Shown here: positions 44,699 through 53,372 of the stretch, in pieces
Layout: every line of letters begins with the position of its first letter
Position numbering within the stretch: position 1 is the stretch's first letter
From: Nitrospira moscoviensis
Lineage (GTDB): Bacteria; Nitrospirota; Nitrospiria; Nitrospirales; Nitrospiraceae
NCBI RefSeq assembly: GCF_001273775.1
Contig: NZ_CP011801.1
Coordinates: forward strand, 2,892,001-2,956,000
Direction of reading: 5' to 3'
Length of the DNA stretch: 64,000 bases
Notes under the pieces: generated by a model
Seen by the model: only the letters and a program-made list of their open reading frames with translations
What the model was told of the DNA's origin: nothing
Database searches by the model: none
Made by a program: the position numbers and the translations under genes

Positions 44699-46873
44699 CT
44701 ATGCGAGGAACACAGTCTGATGAGAGAAGGGCTCAAGCACAGCTAGGGGAGAATCGCGAAATAACCGGCTATGGCGAACGGACGCGTGATCCCGTTTCAA
44801 TGCCGTGTAAAAGGCCTGAGGACTTCCGATGTAGACCAGATGCTTCTGCGCCCGGGTCACCGCGGTATACAACACTTCTCGTGTCAGCATCGGGTAGTGG
44901 CTCGAGTGCATCACCACAACCGTGCAGGAAAATTCCGATCCCTGGGCCTTATGCACAGTCATGCAATAGGCCAGGGCTAGCTCGTCCCACTCCGTTTCGG
45001 CATAAGAAATCTGGCGATCCGGATAAGCGACCTGGAGCACGCGCTCCGTTTCTGACACCTCTGTGATCGACCCAATCTCACCGTTGAACACCTGCTTCTT
45101 GTAGTCGTTGTCCAAATGGATCACTCGATCTCCGACGCGAAAGGGAAAGCCATCGACCGAGGTCCCGGGATTCATGACGTCCTGCAGCACTCGATTCAGC
45201 TCCACCGTCCCCAACGGCCCCCTTTTCATCGGCGCCAGGACCTGAATCTCCTGTGGTCGAAACGGCAGCCTCGGCAGGACATCGCGCAGCGCCGCGAGCA
45301 CTTCTTCCGGCTCGTTCCGCAGGTGAAACTCGCATTCGCCCAGCGAGCCTGAGCGCAGAGACGGCACGGCCCCGAAGTGGATGTCGTGAGCCAGACGAAC
45401 AATCTGCGACCCGGCCGTCTGGCGCTGGATCTCGACGAGCTCCGTGACCGGACAGATGTTGGCCGCGATGACATCGCGGAGAACCTGTCCCGCTCCCACC
45501 GCAGGCAGTTGATGGATGTCGCCGACGAACACCAGCCTGGTCCGCGCCGGATCCAGCGCATTGACCATCGCGGCCGCCATTTCAAGATCCATCATCGGCG
45601 CTTCATCCACCACCAGCAAATCGATCCGCAGCGGCCGTCGCCGATTGAACCGACAGCCGTCCCGGGGGTGCCATTCCAGCAACCGATGGATGGTCATGCC
45701 GTCCAGGCCGGTTCCCTCCCCCGCCCGCTTCGCCGCTTTCCCGGTTGGAGCCGCGAGCGCCACCTTCAATCCCAGGCGCACCGCCTGGCGCAACAGATAT
45801 CCGACGGCCATCGTCTTTCCCGTTCCAGGCAATCCTGCAATCACCGACAGACCATGATCCAGTGCGCGCGCGACCGCCTCTTGTTGCACTGGGGTCAGCG
45901 CCAGGCGTTCCACGGCCCCCAACTCAATCCGGGAGGGGAGAAAGGTCTGCCTGGCCAGGTCCCGCAACCCTGCCTCAAGCGCTCGCTCCGCGTGATAGAG
46001 CCGAGGCAGGTACAGCGTGCGCTCCCACTCCTGCAGTGCCCCACGCTCGCTCTCCCTCGCCACCGCGGCCTCCAACTCGGTCACCTCTACCTCGAGCACC
46101 TGTTGCGCCTCTTTCGTCAGGACCTCGCGCGGCAGACAGCTATGGCCTCTTCCTGCTTCCCGCTCCAGGACATAGTGTAGGCCGGCAACCAGCCGATGAG
46201 GATCGTTCACTGCCATGCCTCGTTCCCTGGCGATGCTGTCGGCCCGCTGAAACCCGACCCCGTGGAGCTCCGCCAAGCAGTAAACATTCGTCCGGATCTG
46301 CAGAGCCGCCTCGGGTCCGAACTGCCGGAGGGCCTTGTGCGCCAGACTCACGCTCAAGCCCAAGCTCAACAACTCGGTCAGCGCCGCCGCCCGTCCTTTC
46401 TGAATCTGCCAGGACTTGACGATGTGCGCGATCGTGGACTCGCCAATCCCCTGAATCTCGATGAGCTGTTCGGGGTGCAGATCCAACACTGTTAGCGCAT
46501 CTCTCCCGAAGCGGTCGACGATCCGCTGCGCGAGAACCGGCCCGATGCCAGAGAGCACTCCCGACGCGAGATAGGCCTTGATGCCTTCCGCCGTATGAGG
46601 ACGCGCGCAGCTCACCGCTGCCACGCGGAACTGTTCTCCCCGGGTGCCATACTCCCAGCGACCCACCAGCAGCAGGCGCTGAGACTGCACCGGCTCCGTC
46701 CGCAACTGGCCCACCACTTTGAAGACCCGATGCCCATCGAGCGCGGACGAAACCTTTGCAGCCTCGCGTACGGATAACACGGTAAATCCCGTCTCAGCCT
46801 TTCGGTAAAGAGCCCGCAAGACTTCCACCTCGATACAGACATCCGAGCCTGAAGCTACTCGCTCCTGATCCAC
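44699..46873 (-). CDS. RecD2-like superfamily 1 DNA helicase
   Basis: A 724-residue helicase. The N-terminal part carries helix-hairpin-helix-like repeats (VLSGIGPVLAQRIVDRFG, IQGIGESTIAHIV, and ELHGVGFQRADSIA), as in RecD2. Walker A LPGTGKT is near residue 348, DEAPMMD is motif II, and a C-terminal TVHKAQGSEF motif precedes the end. RecD2 enzymes unwind 5'-to-3' and work outside RecBCD. Many plasmids encode one for repair or conjugative DNA processing. Its last 30 codons are duplicated across the AbiE module. Confidence 0.93.
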   Translation of the reverse strand: MDQERVASGSDVCIEVEVLRALYRKAETGFTVLSVREAAKVSSALDGHRVFKVVGQLRTEPVQSQRLLLVGRWEYGTRGEQFRVAAVSCARPHTAEGIKAYLASGVLSGIGPVLAQRIVDRFGRDALTVLDLHPEQLIEIQGIGESTIAHIVKSWQIQKGRAAALTELLSLGLSVSLAHKALRQFGPEAALQIRTNVYCLAELHGVGFQRADSIARERGMAVNDPHRLVAGLHYVLEREAGRGHSCLPREVLTKEAQQVLEVEVTELEAAVARESERGALQEWERTLYLPRLYHAERALEAGLRDLARQTFLPSRIELGAVERLALTPVQQEAVARALDHGLSVIAGLPGTGKTMAVGYLLRQAVRLGLKVALAAPTGKAAKRAGEGTGLDGMTIHRLLEWHPRDGCRFNRRRPLRIDLLVVDEAPMMDLEMAAAMVNALDPARTRLVFVGDIHQLPAVGAGQVLRDVIAANICPVTELVEIQRQTAGSQIVRLAHDIHFGAVPSLRSGSLGECEFHLRNEPEEVLAALRDVLPRLPFRPQEIQVLAPMKRGPLGTVELNRVLQDVMNPGTSVDGFPFRVGDRVIHLDNDYKKQVFNGEIGSITEVSETERVLQVAYPDRQISYAETEWDELALAYCMTVHKAQGSEFSCTVVVMHSSHYPMLTREVLYTAVTRAQKHLVYIGSPQAFYTALKRDHASVRHSRLFRDSPLAVLEPFSHQTVFLA
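44758..44847 (+). repeat. Direct repeat copy 2 (inside helicase 3' end)
   Basis: Counterpart of 42806-42895, offset 1952 bases. This copy is part of the intact helicase gene, so copy 1 is the remnant. Confidence 0.85.
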
Positions 46874-47019
46874 TGATGCTCCCTATGTACCTGGCTTGTC
46901 TCAAACACAGAAACGACCAATCGCGTTCTCCAACCACAAACCGGGTGTGTCACTGATTCAATCCTGACGCGATTCGATCGGCCACATCCAGACGCTGCCA
47001 TCGCTCCGACCACTAGAGC

Positions 47020-47331
47020 TCACGGACTTCCATGCCGGAACCGCTCGCCTTGATTCAATTGCCACTCCAGCCAACAGGCCAGAGCTCGATCAACCCCTGA
47101 TCTCATCAAGAACGGATGGCGAGACATGCGAGCGAGCACGTACTGGAACCACACAGGCGCCCGATGCTTCGGCAGTACTGCCAGCAACGCACTCATCCCG
47201 AAGAGCCATGTGATTCGCAGTGTCACCAGCGGGTGCTGATCCATGACCTCCAAGTCATCCAGCAGGAGTTCTTCGAGGCACTCCCGACGACCAGCTACGG
47301 TCGGTTCCGGTGGAACGCGCATCTCCTTCAC
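47020..47331 (-). CDS. Small hypothetical protein
   Basis: A 103-residue open frame starting at a GTG, with a helix-rich sequence containing LEELLLDDLEVMDQHPL, a Leu-rich central stretch and WFQYVLARMSRHPFL. Amino-acid use looks like real protein (balanced Trp, Phe, Met) and the frame lies alone between the helicase and the nuclease genes. No family recognised. Confidence 0.5.
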   Translation of the reverse strand: MKEMRVPPEPTVAGRRECLEELLLDDLEVMDQHPLVTLRITWLFGMSALLAVLPKHRAPVWFQYVLARMSRHPFLMRSGVDRALACWLEWQLNQGERFRHGSP

Positions 47332-47690
47332 CTTCCTCGCCTCCTCGTGGAGCGGGTCATTCTGTTGCCCCTGTCACGCGTTGTCTTCCGGGATACTCTT
47401 TCCAGAGGTCCGTCGCAAATGTTCCGCCCTGCCGTTCAAGACCCGCCGGACGGAACGGTACAGTCCAAACCAGCGAAAGGGCGCCCCGCACCCCACCCCC
47501 GGACCCGCTTCTGTTTTCCATTGTGAATATAGAGACCACCGCGCCTCTATTTTCACTCTGGCACATCGAGTTCGTGTTGTTTGCCCTCCTCGACCACGCC
47601 CCTCCCCTCATTCTGGCGGCCACGACCGGATAGACCCGCAGCGGTTCTTCTTCTCGGTATTTCCGAATATGAGCCCTCGACAGGTGGTCT
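47332..47690. promoter_or_regulatory. Divergent intergenic region
   Basis: About 360 bases between the leftward small gene and the rightward nuclease gene, containing the inverted repeat at 47523-47556 and no credible open frame. Confidence 0.45.
47523..47556. promoter_or_regulatory. 12-bp inverted repeat, candidate operator
   Basis: GTGAATATAGAG and CTCTATTTTCAC face each other across 10 bases, with one mismatch. It is an AT-rich island in a GC-rich surrounding, 135 bases before the nuclease start, as expected of a regulator-binding site overlapping a promoter. The XRE protein at 51 kb is a possible ligand. Confidence 0.6.
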
Positions 47691-48794
47691 ATGCTCGCCG
47701 AACTGATCCATCCCCTCGCCGCCATGGGAGCACAGGACTGGCCGTATCGGCCCCGTCCCTCCAGCGCCGGTCCCAACCAATGTGTGCGGAAACTGGTCTA
47801 CCACGCGCGCGAGTTCCCGCGAAGACAGGCCCACGGCCGGTTCCTGGTCGTGCTGGACGACAGTTCCTGGCACGAAGAGCTCACGCTGAATTGGATTGAG
47901 CAATCGGCGTTTCAGCTGCGGGATCGCCAGACGGAGGTCGTCTGCGGGGAAACTGTCTTCGCAGGGGAGTCGTACACGATCCTGGGCCACATCGACGGGA
48001 TCGTCACTGATCTGCTCGGCATCGACCGACTGCTTGAACACAAGGCCATCGAACACTTCACCTTCCAACGGTACGCGGAGGGCGACTACCCCCTCGATTA
48101 CTTCGCGCAGGTCTGCCTCTATTTACGCGGCATCACCCAACTCAACCCGGACATCGACGAAGCCCTGCTCCTCATCAAAAACAAGAATCAGAGCGCCTAC
48201 CTCGAATATCGACTGCACTACGACTTGCCCAACGACCGACTCACCGTGTGCGAGATCGTGCATTCGAACGGAGAACGGTCTTTCCCGAAACAGGACGTCA
48301 TCGGTCTGTACCAGCAAGCGCTTGCCCGATTCGCGCAGATCGAACAGCATCGGGCTGACCAGACCTTGCCGGACCGACCCTACGAAGACGACTCCAATTA
48401 CCATTGCCAGTACTGCCCTTACTCACGCCTGTGTTGGGAAGGCCACGTGGCTCCGGTCCTCACGAATACGGTACCTCTCTCACCCGACATGGCGGCACTG
48501 GCTGCGGAGTACCTTGATCTCGACGCCAGGATCAAACCCCTCAACAAACGATTCGACCATGTGAAGAAGCTGCTGAAAGCCGGCCTCAAGACGCAGCAAG
48601 CCAGCGAAGCAGAGGGGCACGGGTTCATCGTCCGCATCAACCAATCCACGCAGACCAGACATGACGTGAAGCTGTTGCCGTCTTATGTCCAGGAGTTGGC
48701 TGAGACTTCCCTGTCTATCGAAAAACTGTCGGTGAACAGGATCGCCCAGGAATGGGGGCCTCTCCAAACCGATCCCAACCCTCAGGTCGCCTGA
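47691..48794 (+). CDS. RecB/Cas4-like PD-(D/E)XK nuclease with Fe-S-type cysteines
   Basis: A 367-residue protein with GHIDGIV (Asp near residue 103) and LLEHKAI (Glu-x-Lys near residue 120), the active site of PD-(D/E)XK exonucleases, followed by a YFAQVCLYL helix. One cysteine near residue 31 (QCVRKLVYH) and three in YHCQYCPYSRLC near residue 245 give the four-cysteine pattern that binds a 4Fe-4S cluster in Cas4 and AddB. It is followed after 76 bases by a Gp3-like gene; together they suggest an element recombination module. Confidence 0.87.
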   Translation: MLAELIHPLAAMGAQDWPYRPRPSSAGPNQCVRKLVYHAREFPRRQAHGRFLVVLDDSSWHEELTLNWIEQSAFQLRDRQTEVVCGETVFAGESYTILGHIDGIVTDLLGIDRLLEHKAIEHFTFQRYAEGDYPLDYFAQVCLYLRGITQLNPDIDEALLLIKNKNQSAYLEYRLHYDLPNDRLTVCEIVHSNGERSFPKQDVIGLYQQALARFAQIEQHRADQTLPDRPYEDDSNYHCQYCPYSRLCWEGHVAPVLTNTVPLSPDMAALAAEYLDLDARIKPLNKRFDHVKKLLKAGLKTQQASEAEGHGFIVRINQSTQTRHDVKLLPSYVQELAETSLSIEKLSVNRIAQEWGPLQTDPNPQVA

Positions 48795-48870
48795 TCCAGG
48801 CAGGGCCGCCGAACCTCACCAACATCACGTCATCGTTCGTCCCAAGTCCATCACAAGGAGACACATCGTC

Positions 48871-50145
48871 ATGACCACGACCTTCATTCCGTTCACGCGC
48901 ATCAACGGCCTCTCCAACCGCCGTCGCTATCCGATCATCGGCAAGATTCGCCTGGGCATCCGAGCGCTCGGCAAGAGCGGCAGCTATCCCGTCGAAACCC
49001 CCTACTTCGTCGTGCCCAAGGAGGTCCAAGAACTCTATGGGGAGAAACCCACCGAGCTGGACGTCATGTTTCCCTCCAACAATCCGGAGCTGATTTTTCC
49101 CCAATCCCTCCGATGGTACGGGAACTCCCATGGGCTGAAATGCATCGGGAACAAGAAACAGGCCCAGCGCCTCGACGAACGCACCTTCCGATTCGAGCCA
49201 CGCGAATGCCCCTGCGAACTGCTCGAGAAAGGCGAGTGCTCGGAGCGCGCGCAGCTGCTCGTCATGCTTCCCAGGATCAGCATGGCCGGTCTCTACCAGA
49301 TCGACATCGGCAGCTCGAACAGCATGATCGACATCAACTCCTACTTCGACTGGATGAATACCCACATCGGACGGTTCGCGATGATCCAGCTCAAACTCCG
49401 CCGGGTCCCCAGACACATGGTCCACAAGGGCCAGCCCCGTACCCATTACCCGCTCGCCCTCCGCTTCGACGGGTCCGCCGCCGACATCGAAGAGTTGAAA
49501 AAGCTAAACGCGGAGATCCTCAGCAAGCTGGGTTCCATCGAAGTCCAGGAACCGGAGGACACGAATCCGGCCATCGACCCGCAGACCACCACAGTCCTCG
49601 AACACGACCTCCCGAAGGCGTTGTCCCTGAACGGACCCGGCTCTGAGCAGGCCGAGAGCGCCACATCTGAGGCGCCGGCCACCTCCGATCCGGCACGACC
49701 CGTGGAACAGGCTGATCAATCCCCCTCTGCCGCTCCCGACACGCCGGCAGCGCCACAGATGACCGAGCCCCAGAAACGGCGCATTCTGCGAAAAGCCACG
49801 GAAGCGGGATTGGCCGAGGACCTCATTCTCGCCAAGATCCACCATCTGACAAAGAAAGAGGCGTCGGCACTGATTTCCCAACTCGACCGGCAGGACCATT
49901 CGTTCTTCGACGCCGCTGCTCCGGCCACGGCGCCGGCACTTTCGGGTCCGCGGTCTGAGGTATTGGAACCCCGCGCGAACGCAACGCTAAAGGCCAACGA
50001 GCGCCTGACCCCGATGACCCGCGTCCAATTCAAGACGAGCGGCGACGCGACCGCATTCGATCAAGCAGCCGACGGTGAAGCCCCAGTGGCCGATGGCGGA
50101 GGGTTACCCCCTTTCCTTCCCACTACGGAAGGAGTCGAATTCTAA
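48871..50145 (+). CDS. Gp3-like (phage phiC31 RDF family) protein
   Basis: A 424-residue protein. The first ~220 residues resemble the Gp3-like domain of phage recombination-directionality factors and of plasmid proteins annotated as hydrolase or metal-binding: it opens with a NRRRYPIIGKIRLGIRAL-type strand, then YPVETPYFVVPKEVQ, and a cluster CPCELLEKGEC. The C-terminal half is Pro/Ala-rich and disordered with a helical TEPQKRRILRKATEAGL segment. In elements with this gene next to a Cas4-like nuclease the pair is probably used in single-strand annealing-type recombination; serine-integrase control is an alternative, though no serine integrase is visible. Confidence 0.7.
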   Translation: MTTTFIPFTRINGLSNRRRYPIIGKIRLGIRALGKSGSYPVETPYFVVPKEVQELYGEKPTELDVMFPSNNPELIFPQSLRWYGNSHGLKCIGNKKQAQRLDERTFRFEPRECPCELLEKGECSERAQLLVMLPRISMAGLYQIDIGSSNSMIDINSYFDWMNTHIGRFAMIQLKLRRVPRHMVHKGQPRTHYPLALRFDGSAADIEELKKLNAEILSKLGSIEVQEPEDTNPAIDPQTTTVLEHDLPKALSLNGPGSEQAESATSEAPATSDPARPVEQADQSPSAAPDTPAAPQMTEPQKRRILRKATEAGLAEDLILAKIHHLTKKEASALISQLDRQDHSFFDAAAPATAPALSGPRSEVLEPRANATLKANERLTPMTRVQFKTSGDATAFDQAADGEAPVADGGGLPPFLPTTEGVEF

Positions 50146-50335
50146 GAGGACCATGTCTCGATCACACTCGTGAACACTGATTGCATGAACGCCGTTCAGA
50201 CCGCGGCAATCGTTGCCAGCACCATCATCTTCCAGTGATTCGTAGTACATATGAACAAAGGAACCGTTTTGGCACCCATATCATCGTCACGTATGATAGA
50301 GCCATCATGCTGAAATCATAGATGCATGGGATGAC
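50146..50335. other. Short gene-free stretch before the VapB-like gene
   Basis: About 190 bases, more AT-rich than the surroundings, likely holding the promoter of the toxin-antitoxin remnant. Confidence 0.4.
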
Positions 50336-50557
50336 ATGAAGACCACTATCGAGATCGATCGGCATCTCCTGCGACAGGCTCAGAAGGCGCTTGGCACAGA
50401 TACTATCAAAGGGACCGTCGAAGCCAGTCTACGAACGGTCATCCGCCAGGGTCAGTTACAGAAGCTCGCGAATGCGCTCAGGACGATTCCTCTCGACCTG
50501 ACCTCCGCACAGCTTCGACAACAACGGCGCAAACGGACCCCGCATGTATCTCGTTGA
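50336..50557 (+). CDS. VapB-like ribbon-helix-helix antitoxin
   Basis: A 73-residue protein beginning MKTTIEIDRHLLRQAQKALG, the beta strand and first helix of a ribbon-helix-helix DNA-binding domain, followed by TIKGTVEASLRTVI. The C-terminal tail is basic. It overlaps the remains of a PIN toxin gene. VapB antitoxins bind and inhibit VapC and repress their operon; here the antitoxin is intact but its toxin is not. Confidence 0.82.
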   Translation: MKTTIEIDRHLLRQAQKALGTDTIKGTVEASLRTVIRQGQLQKLANALRTIPLDLTSAQLRQQRRKRTPHVSR

Positions 50558-50803
50558 CACGTACGTGGGATCCATACCCCGCATCCCGCCGGTCATCCCG
50601 AAATCGGTGCACGACTCAAGCCGTTGATCCTCAGCGGAGCCACCGCGATCACCGAGTGGATTCTGCTCGAACTGATGACGAACCTCACGAAGTCCGAACA
50701 TCCGGATACCTTGCTGCAGTGGTTTGTGTTTTCCCTCGAACGAAAGGCCGCCGTCCTCCAGTGGCTCAGACCGCTTCGCATTTCACACCGCCAGTGCCGT
50801 TGA
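50544..50803 (+). pseudogene. VapC-type PIN toxin, frameshifted and truncated
   Basis: The gene opens with MYLVDTYVGSIP (the normal family start is MYLVDTSVW, carrying the first catalytic Asp) and then falls out of frame. From about 50612 another frame continues with ITEWILLELM, the helix with the second acidic residue, and ends early at 50803 without the later Asp-containing strands. The antitoxin stop overlaps its start by 14 bases. Confidence 0.78.
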
Positions 50804-50912
50804 AGGATCAGCGATACGGCAGGCACTTCCATGCGACAAGACTGCAGGGCCTGAAAATACGAAGGGCTGACAGGATCTCACTCCCGTCAGCCCGCATCAT
50901 TGCAAACCCGGC

Positions 50913-51590
50913 TTATTTTTTCTCTCCGACCTCGATCTTGGCAGCCTGCAACCCCTGAACCAACTTCATCCAAGCGGGCGGCAGGACGCTGGCGAGTTCC
51001 CCCAAGGCCTTCCCTGAAATGTTCCGGAGCGCATCGAAGAGCCCAACCTCCCCCTCCTCTTTTCTCACCAGCGGCAACATCCAATCCGGGAAATATCCCG
51101 CTGCAACCAGATAGTCCTCGACCGGCTGGTCCAAGGCCACCGCCAAGGCTCTCACCTCACTCTTCGTCAAGCCCGCCAGTCCCGCCGCCACCAACCCAAG
51201 CCGCCCATTGAAGCCCAATTGCGCATCCAACAGCCTGATTTCGGTTTCCGATCGTCCTTTGAGATCAGCCTGAACCCGCCGTTGGAACTCCTCCGGCATG
51301 TTCTCTTCCCCCCGAGGCGAAAGATGGGCCGCGACTTCAGGAGAGACGATCAATCGCGCACGCGCCAGGAGGAGGCTATGCGTCACCGCTGCCCGCTCCT
51401 GAAGATCCGCACAACAGACCCGTGCGATGGCCCGCAGCGTTTCATCGCTCGGCAATGCCCCGCTCTGTTCATCCTCGATCTGGTACAGGTGCGCAGGAGA
51501 CATCTTGAGCTGGCGAGCCAACTCTCTCGGGTTCAATCCCGCCCGCGTCCGCACCTCGCGAATCAAAGTCCACAGGGCCGTCTCAGCCAT
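50913..51590 (-). CDS. XRE-family transcriptional regulator
   Basis: A 225-residue protein. The N-terminal HTH (about residues 7-65) reads REVRTRAGLNPRELARQLKMSP with the recognition helix in SPAHLYQIEDE. The rest is helical, with a GLTKSEVRALAVALDQPVEDYLVAAGYFPDW segment typical of a second domain that resembles repressor-type XRE proteins. It is transcribed leftward and faces the rightward sigma-like/ParB operon across a 578-base AT-rich region, so it probably controls that region. Confidence 0.88.
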   Translation of the reverse strand: MAETALWTLIREVRTRAGLNPRELARQLKMSPAHLYQIEDEQSGALPSDETLRAIARVCCADLQERAAVTHSLLLARARLIVSPEVAAHLSPRGEENMPEEFQRRVQADLKGRSETEIRLLDAQLGFNGRLGLVAAGLAGLTKSEVRALAVALDQPVEDYLVAAGYFPDWMLPLVRKEEGEVGLFDALRNISGKALGELASVLPPAWMKLVQGLQAAKIEVGEKK

Positions 51591-52168
51591 CCTGACTCCT
51601 TATCTATAAAGCAACGGATAGACGTATAACAAAGTTGGTCATCCGTGTAAAGACAGGCAATCTCAAAATACCATCAATTTTCACATTGTGTATTTTCCAT
51701 AACTTACAATCACTATACCTGAATCTGTATTACTCAGGAGACGACACGTTACTGTGGTTCGTATCCCTCTTGATATCTGTTAACTAGTTTACATACAATA
51801 CCGCTTCAACTCCACGCTGGAGTTCGCTTTGAGCGTAGTCAACATGAACTTTCAGGAATCTACACACGCGCACTCTCGCTCGGCCCACCGTTTTCCGATT
51901 CATTCGTGCGGGCTCATCCGGTCATCGGTACGGCTCCATCCGAATTCGTCCGAGCTCAGTCTCCAGAACCCACGTTCCTCCAGCACGCCTCCCTTCCTCG
52001 CCGTCTGCCAGCCCTTCTCCATGGGACCAGAAGCCATCCGTGTTTCTCCTCGAGGAATTGGAACATCTTGCGTCGGGGCACCAGTCTTCCATTGCATCCA
52101 GTCTCTTCAGTTCATATCGCTGTTCATGTCTGTCACCTTGTTCATCTACATAAGGGAAAGGGGTCATC
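51591..52168. promoter_or_regulatory. AT-rich divergent regulatory region
   Basis: About 578 bases between the XRE gene and the sigma-like gene. The part 51600-51830 is strongly AT-rich with several TTTTCAC- and TATTTTCC-type stretches, which could be promoters and repressor sites or a replication/partition site. An open frame at 51829-52341 and one antisense to it were considered and not accepted. Confidence 0.5.
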
Positions 52169-52771
52169 ATGTTGGGGCCTTCAGACGCTTCGTTGCACCT
52201 CGCCAATCCTCAGAACGCCATCTTCGAACTTTGGCAGAAGCACGACAGACTCATCGAGGCGGTCATCGACCGCTACCACTGCCTCGATCCGGCCGTCAGC
52301 CGAGAAGATCTCAAACAACAATCGTTCATCGCCTTCGTTGAGGGCCTGGCGAACTACGACTTCACGAAAGGGGCGCACTGCCAACTGAGCAGCTATATCT
52401 ACCGATTCCTCCAAAAGGAGTTCCACCGGCTCGTTCCGGGCAGGGACAAAATCGTGCTCGTCGAGGATCCCAGCGGGACCTTCCTCAAGTTCATCGAATA
52501 CTCGACCTACGAAAAGCGGAAGCGAGAATTCCAACAGCTTGGCTACCGCACCACCATCCTCTCTCGAATCGAGCGATTCCAGGAGACCTCGTTCAAGGCT
52601 GCGCGAGACGAGGCTAGCGAAGATTCTCAGGACGTACCCGCCTCACAGGATGGGCTCGACGATGACATCCACGCGATCGATGTCTCATCTCCGGACGTCG
52701 AAGACTCGATCCCGGCATGGATGGACGCACGGCACGCGGAGCGATTCAGTGAAGACCAGCCTGCTCGTTAA
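52169..52771 (+). CDS. Sigma-70 region-2-like protein
   Basis: A 200-residue protein preceded by AAAGGGG. Residues about 20-100 resemble sigma region 2: a helix with RLIEAVIDRYHCLDP, then SREDLKQQSFIAFVEGL and YDFTKGAHCQLSSYIYRFLQ, matching the DLxQEG...FDPxKGxxFSTYA pattern. A HRLVPGRDKIVLVEDP stretch stands where region 2.4/3 begins. There is no recognisable region 4; the last 90 residues are acidic and disordered. It may bind core RNA polymerase or single-stranded promoter DNA. The next gene overlaps its 3' end. Confidence 0.6.
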   Translation: MLGPSDASLHLANPQNAIFELWQKHDRLIEAVIDRYHCLDPAVSREDLKQQSFIAFVEGLANYDFTKGAHCQLSSYIYRFLQKEFHRLVPGRDKIVLVEDPSGTFLKFIEYSTYEKRKREFQQLGYRTTILSRIERFQETSFKAARDEASEDSQDVPASQDGLDDDIHAIDVSSPDVEDSIPAWMDARHAERFSEDQPAR

Positions 52772-53372
52772 CACCTCGAAGCAGGAGTTCCACGCGCTGG
52801 CCCGAGAACTTGGGATCGCCCATGGCCTGACCTGCCCGCGAATCGACGCGCTCGGGGAGGTCCCATACATCTCGCTGACCACCTTCCGCCAGGTGCTGAC
52901 GCGGTTCCACATCACGCATACCACCCAGCAACTCCGCCTCTGGCTCCCCCTTCCCCACACGCACCTTCCGGCCCCCCTGCAGTTTCTACTCCGCCATGCG
53001 CCAGAGCGATGGTATCTCCTCCGGACCCGCGGCCGGGGCGGGCGCAACGGTCGCCGCTACGCCGTCCCTCTCAGCTTTCTGTCGCCGGAAGCCGAGGACT
53101 TCGTCCGGACCCGCCAGCTCGTCCGCAAGGACATCTCCGACGACACGTTGATCCACACCGTTCGCGCCTTGCTCGGAACCAACCCCCGACTGAGGTCGAC
53201 AGACATCCATCGGCACTTCCTGCGGGAAGGCTTCTCCATTCACTATCAGGCTGTTCGGAAAGCAGTCGGAACCATCAAACTGCGAGGACTGTATGCAACC
53301 CTCTGTCATGATCCCAGTCAACCAGTTGATCGTGAACCCCGAGTACAGGGAACTATTTCCCCCGCTCGCTGA
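52749..53372 (+). CDS. Unknown protein between the sigma-like and ParB-like genes
   Basis: A 207-residue protein starting at a GTG overlapping the sigma-like gene (GGAG 9 bases upstream). It has a helical N terminus (SKQEFHALARELG), a basic middle (RTRGRGGRNGRRY) and a C-terminal segment (TDIHRHFLREGFSIHYQAVRKAVG) that looks like a winged or simple helix-turn-helix. Its end overlaps the start of the parB-like gene by 80 bases. No family recognised; DNA binding is plausible. Confidence 0.6.
   Translation: MKTSLLVNTSKQEFHALARELGIAHGLTCPRIDALGEVPYISLTTFRQVLTRFHITHTTQQLRLWLPLPHTHLPAPLQFLLRHAPERWYLLRTRGRGGRNGRRYAVPLSFLSPEAEDFVRTRQLVRKDISDDTLIHTVRALLGTNPRLRSTDIHRHFLREGFSIHYQAVRKAVGTIKLRGLYATLCHDPSQPVDREPRVQGTISPAR

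Noticed and set aside
51829..52341. Rightward open frame, and a leftward one at 51922-52206, in the divergent regulatory region
   Set aside because: Both have atypical amino-acid use and overlap each other and the sigma-like gene; neither has a family pattern.
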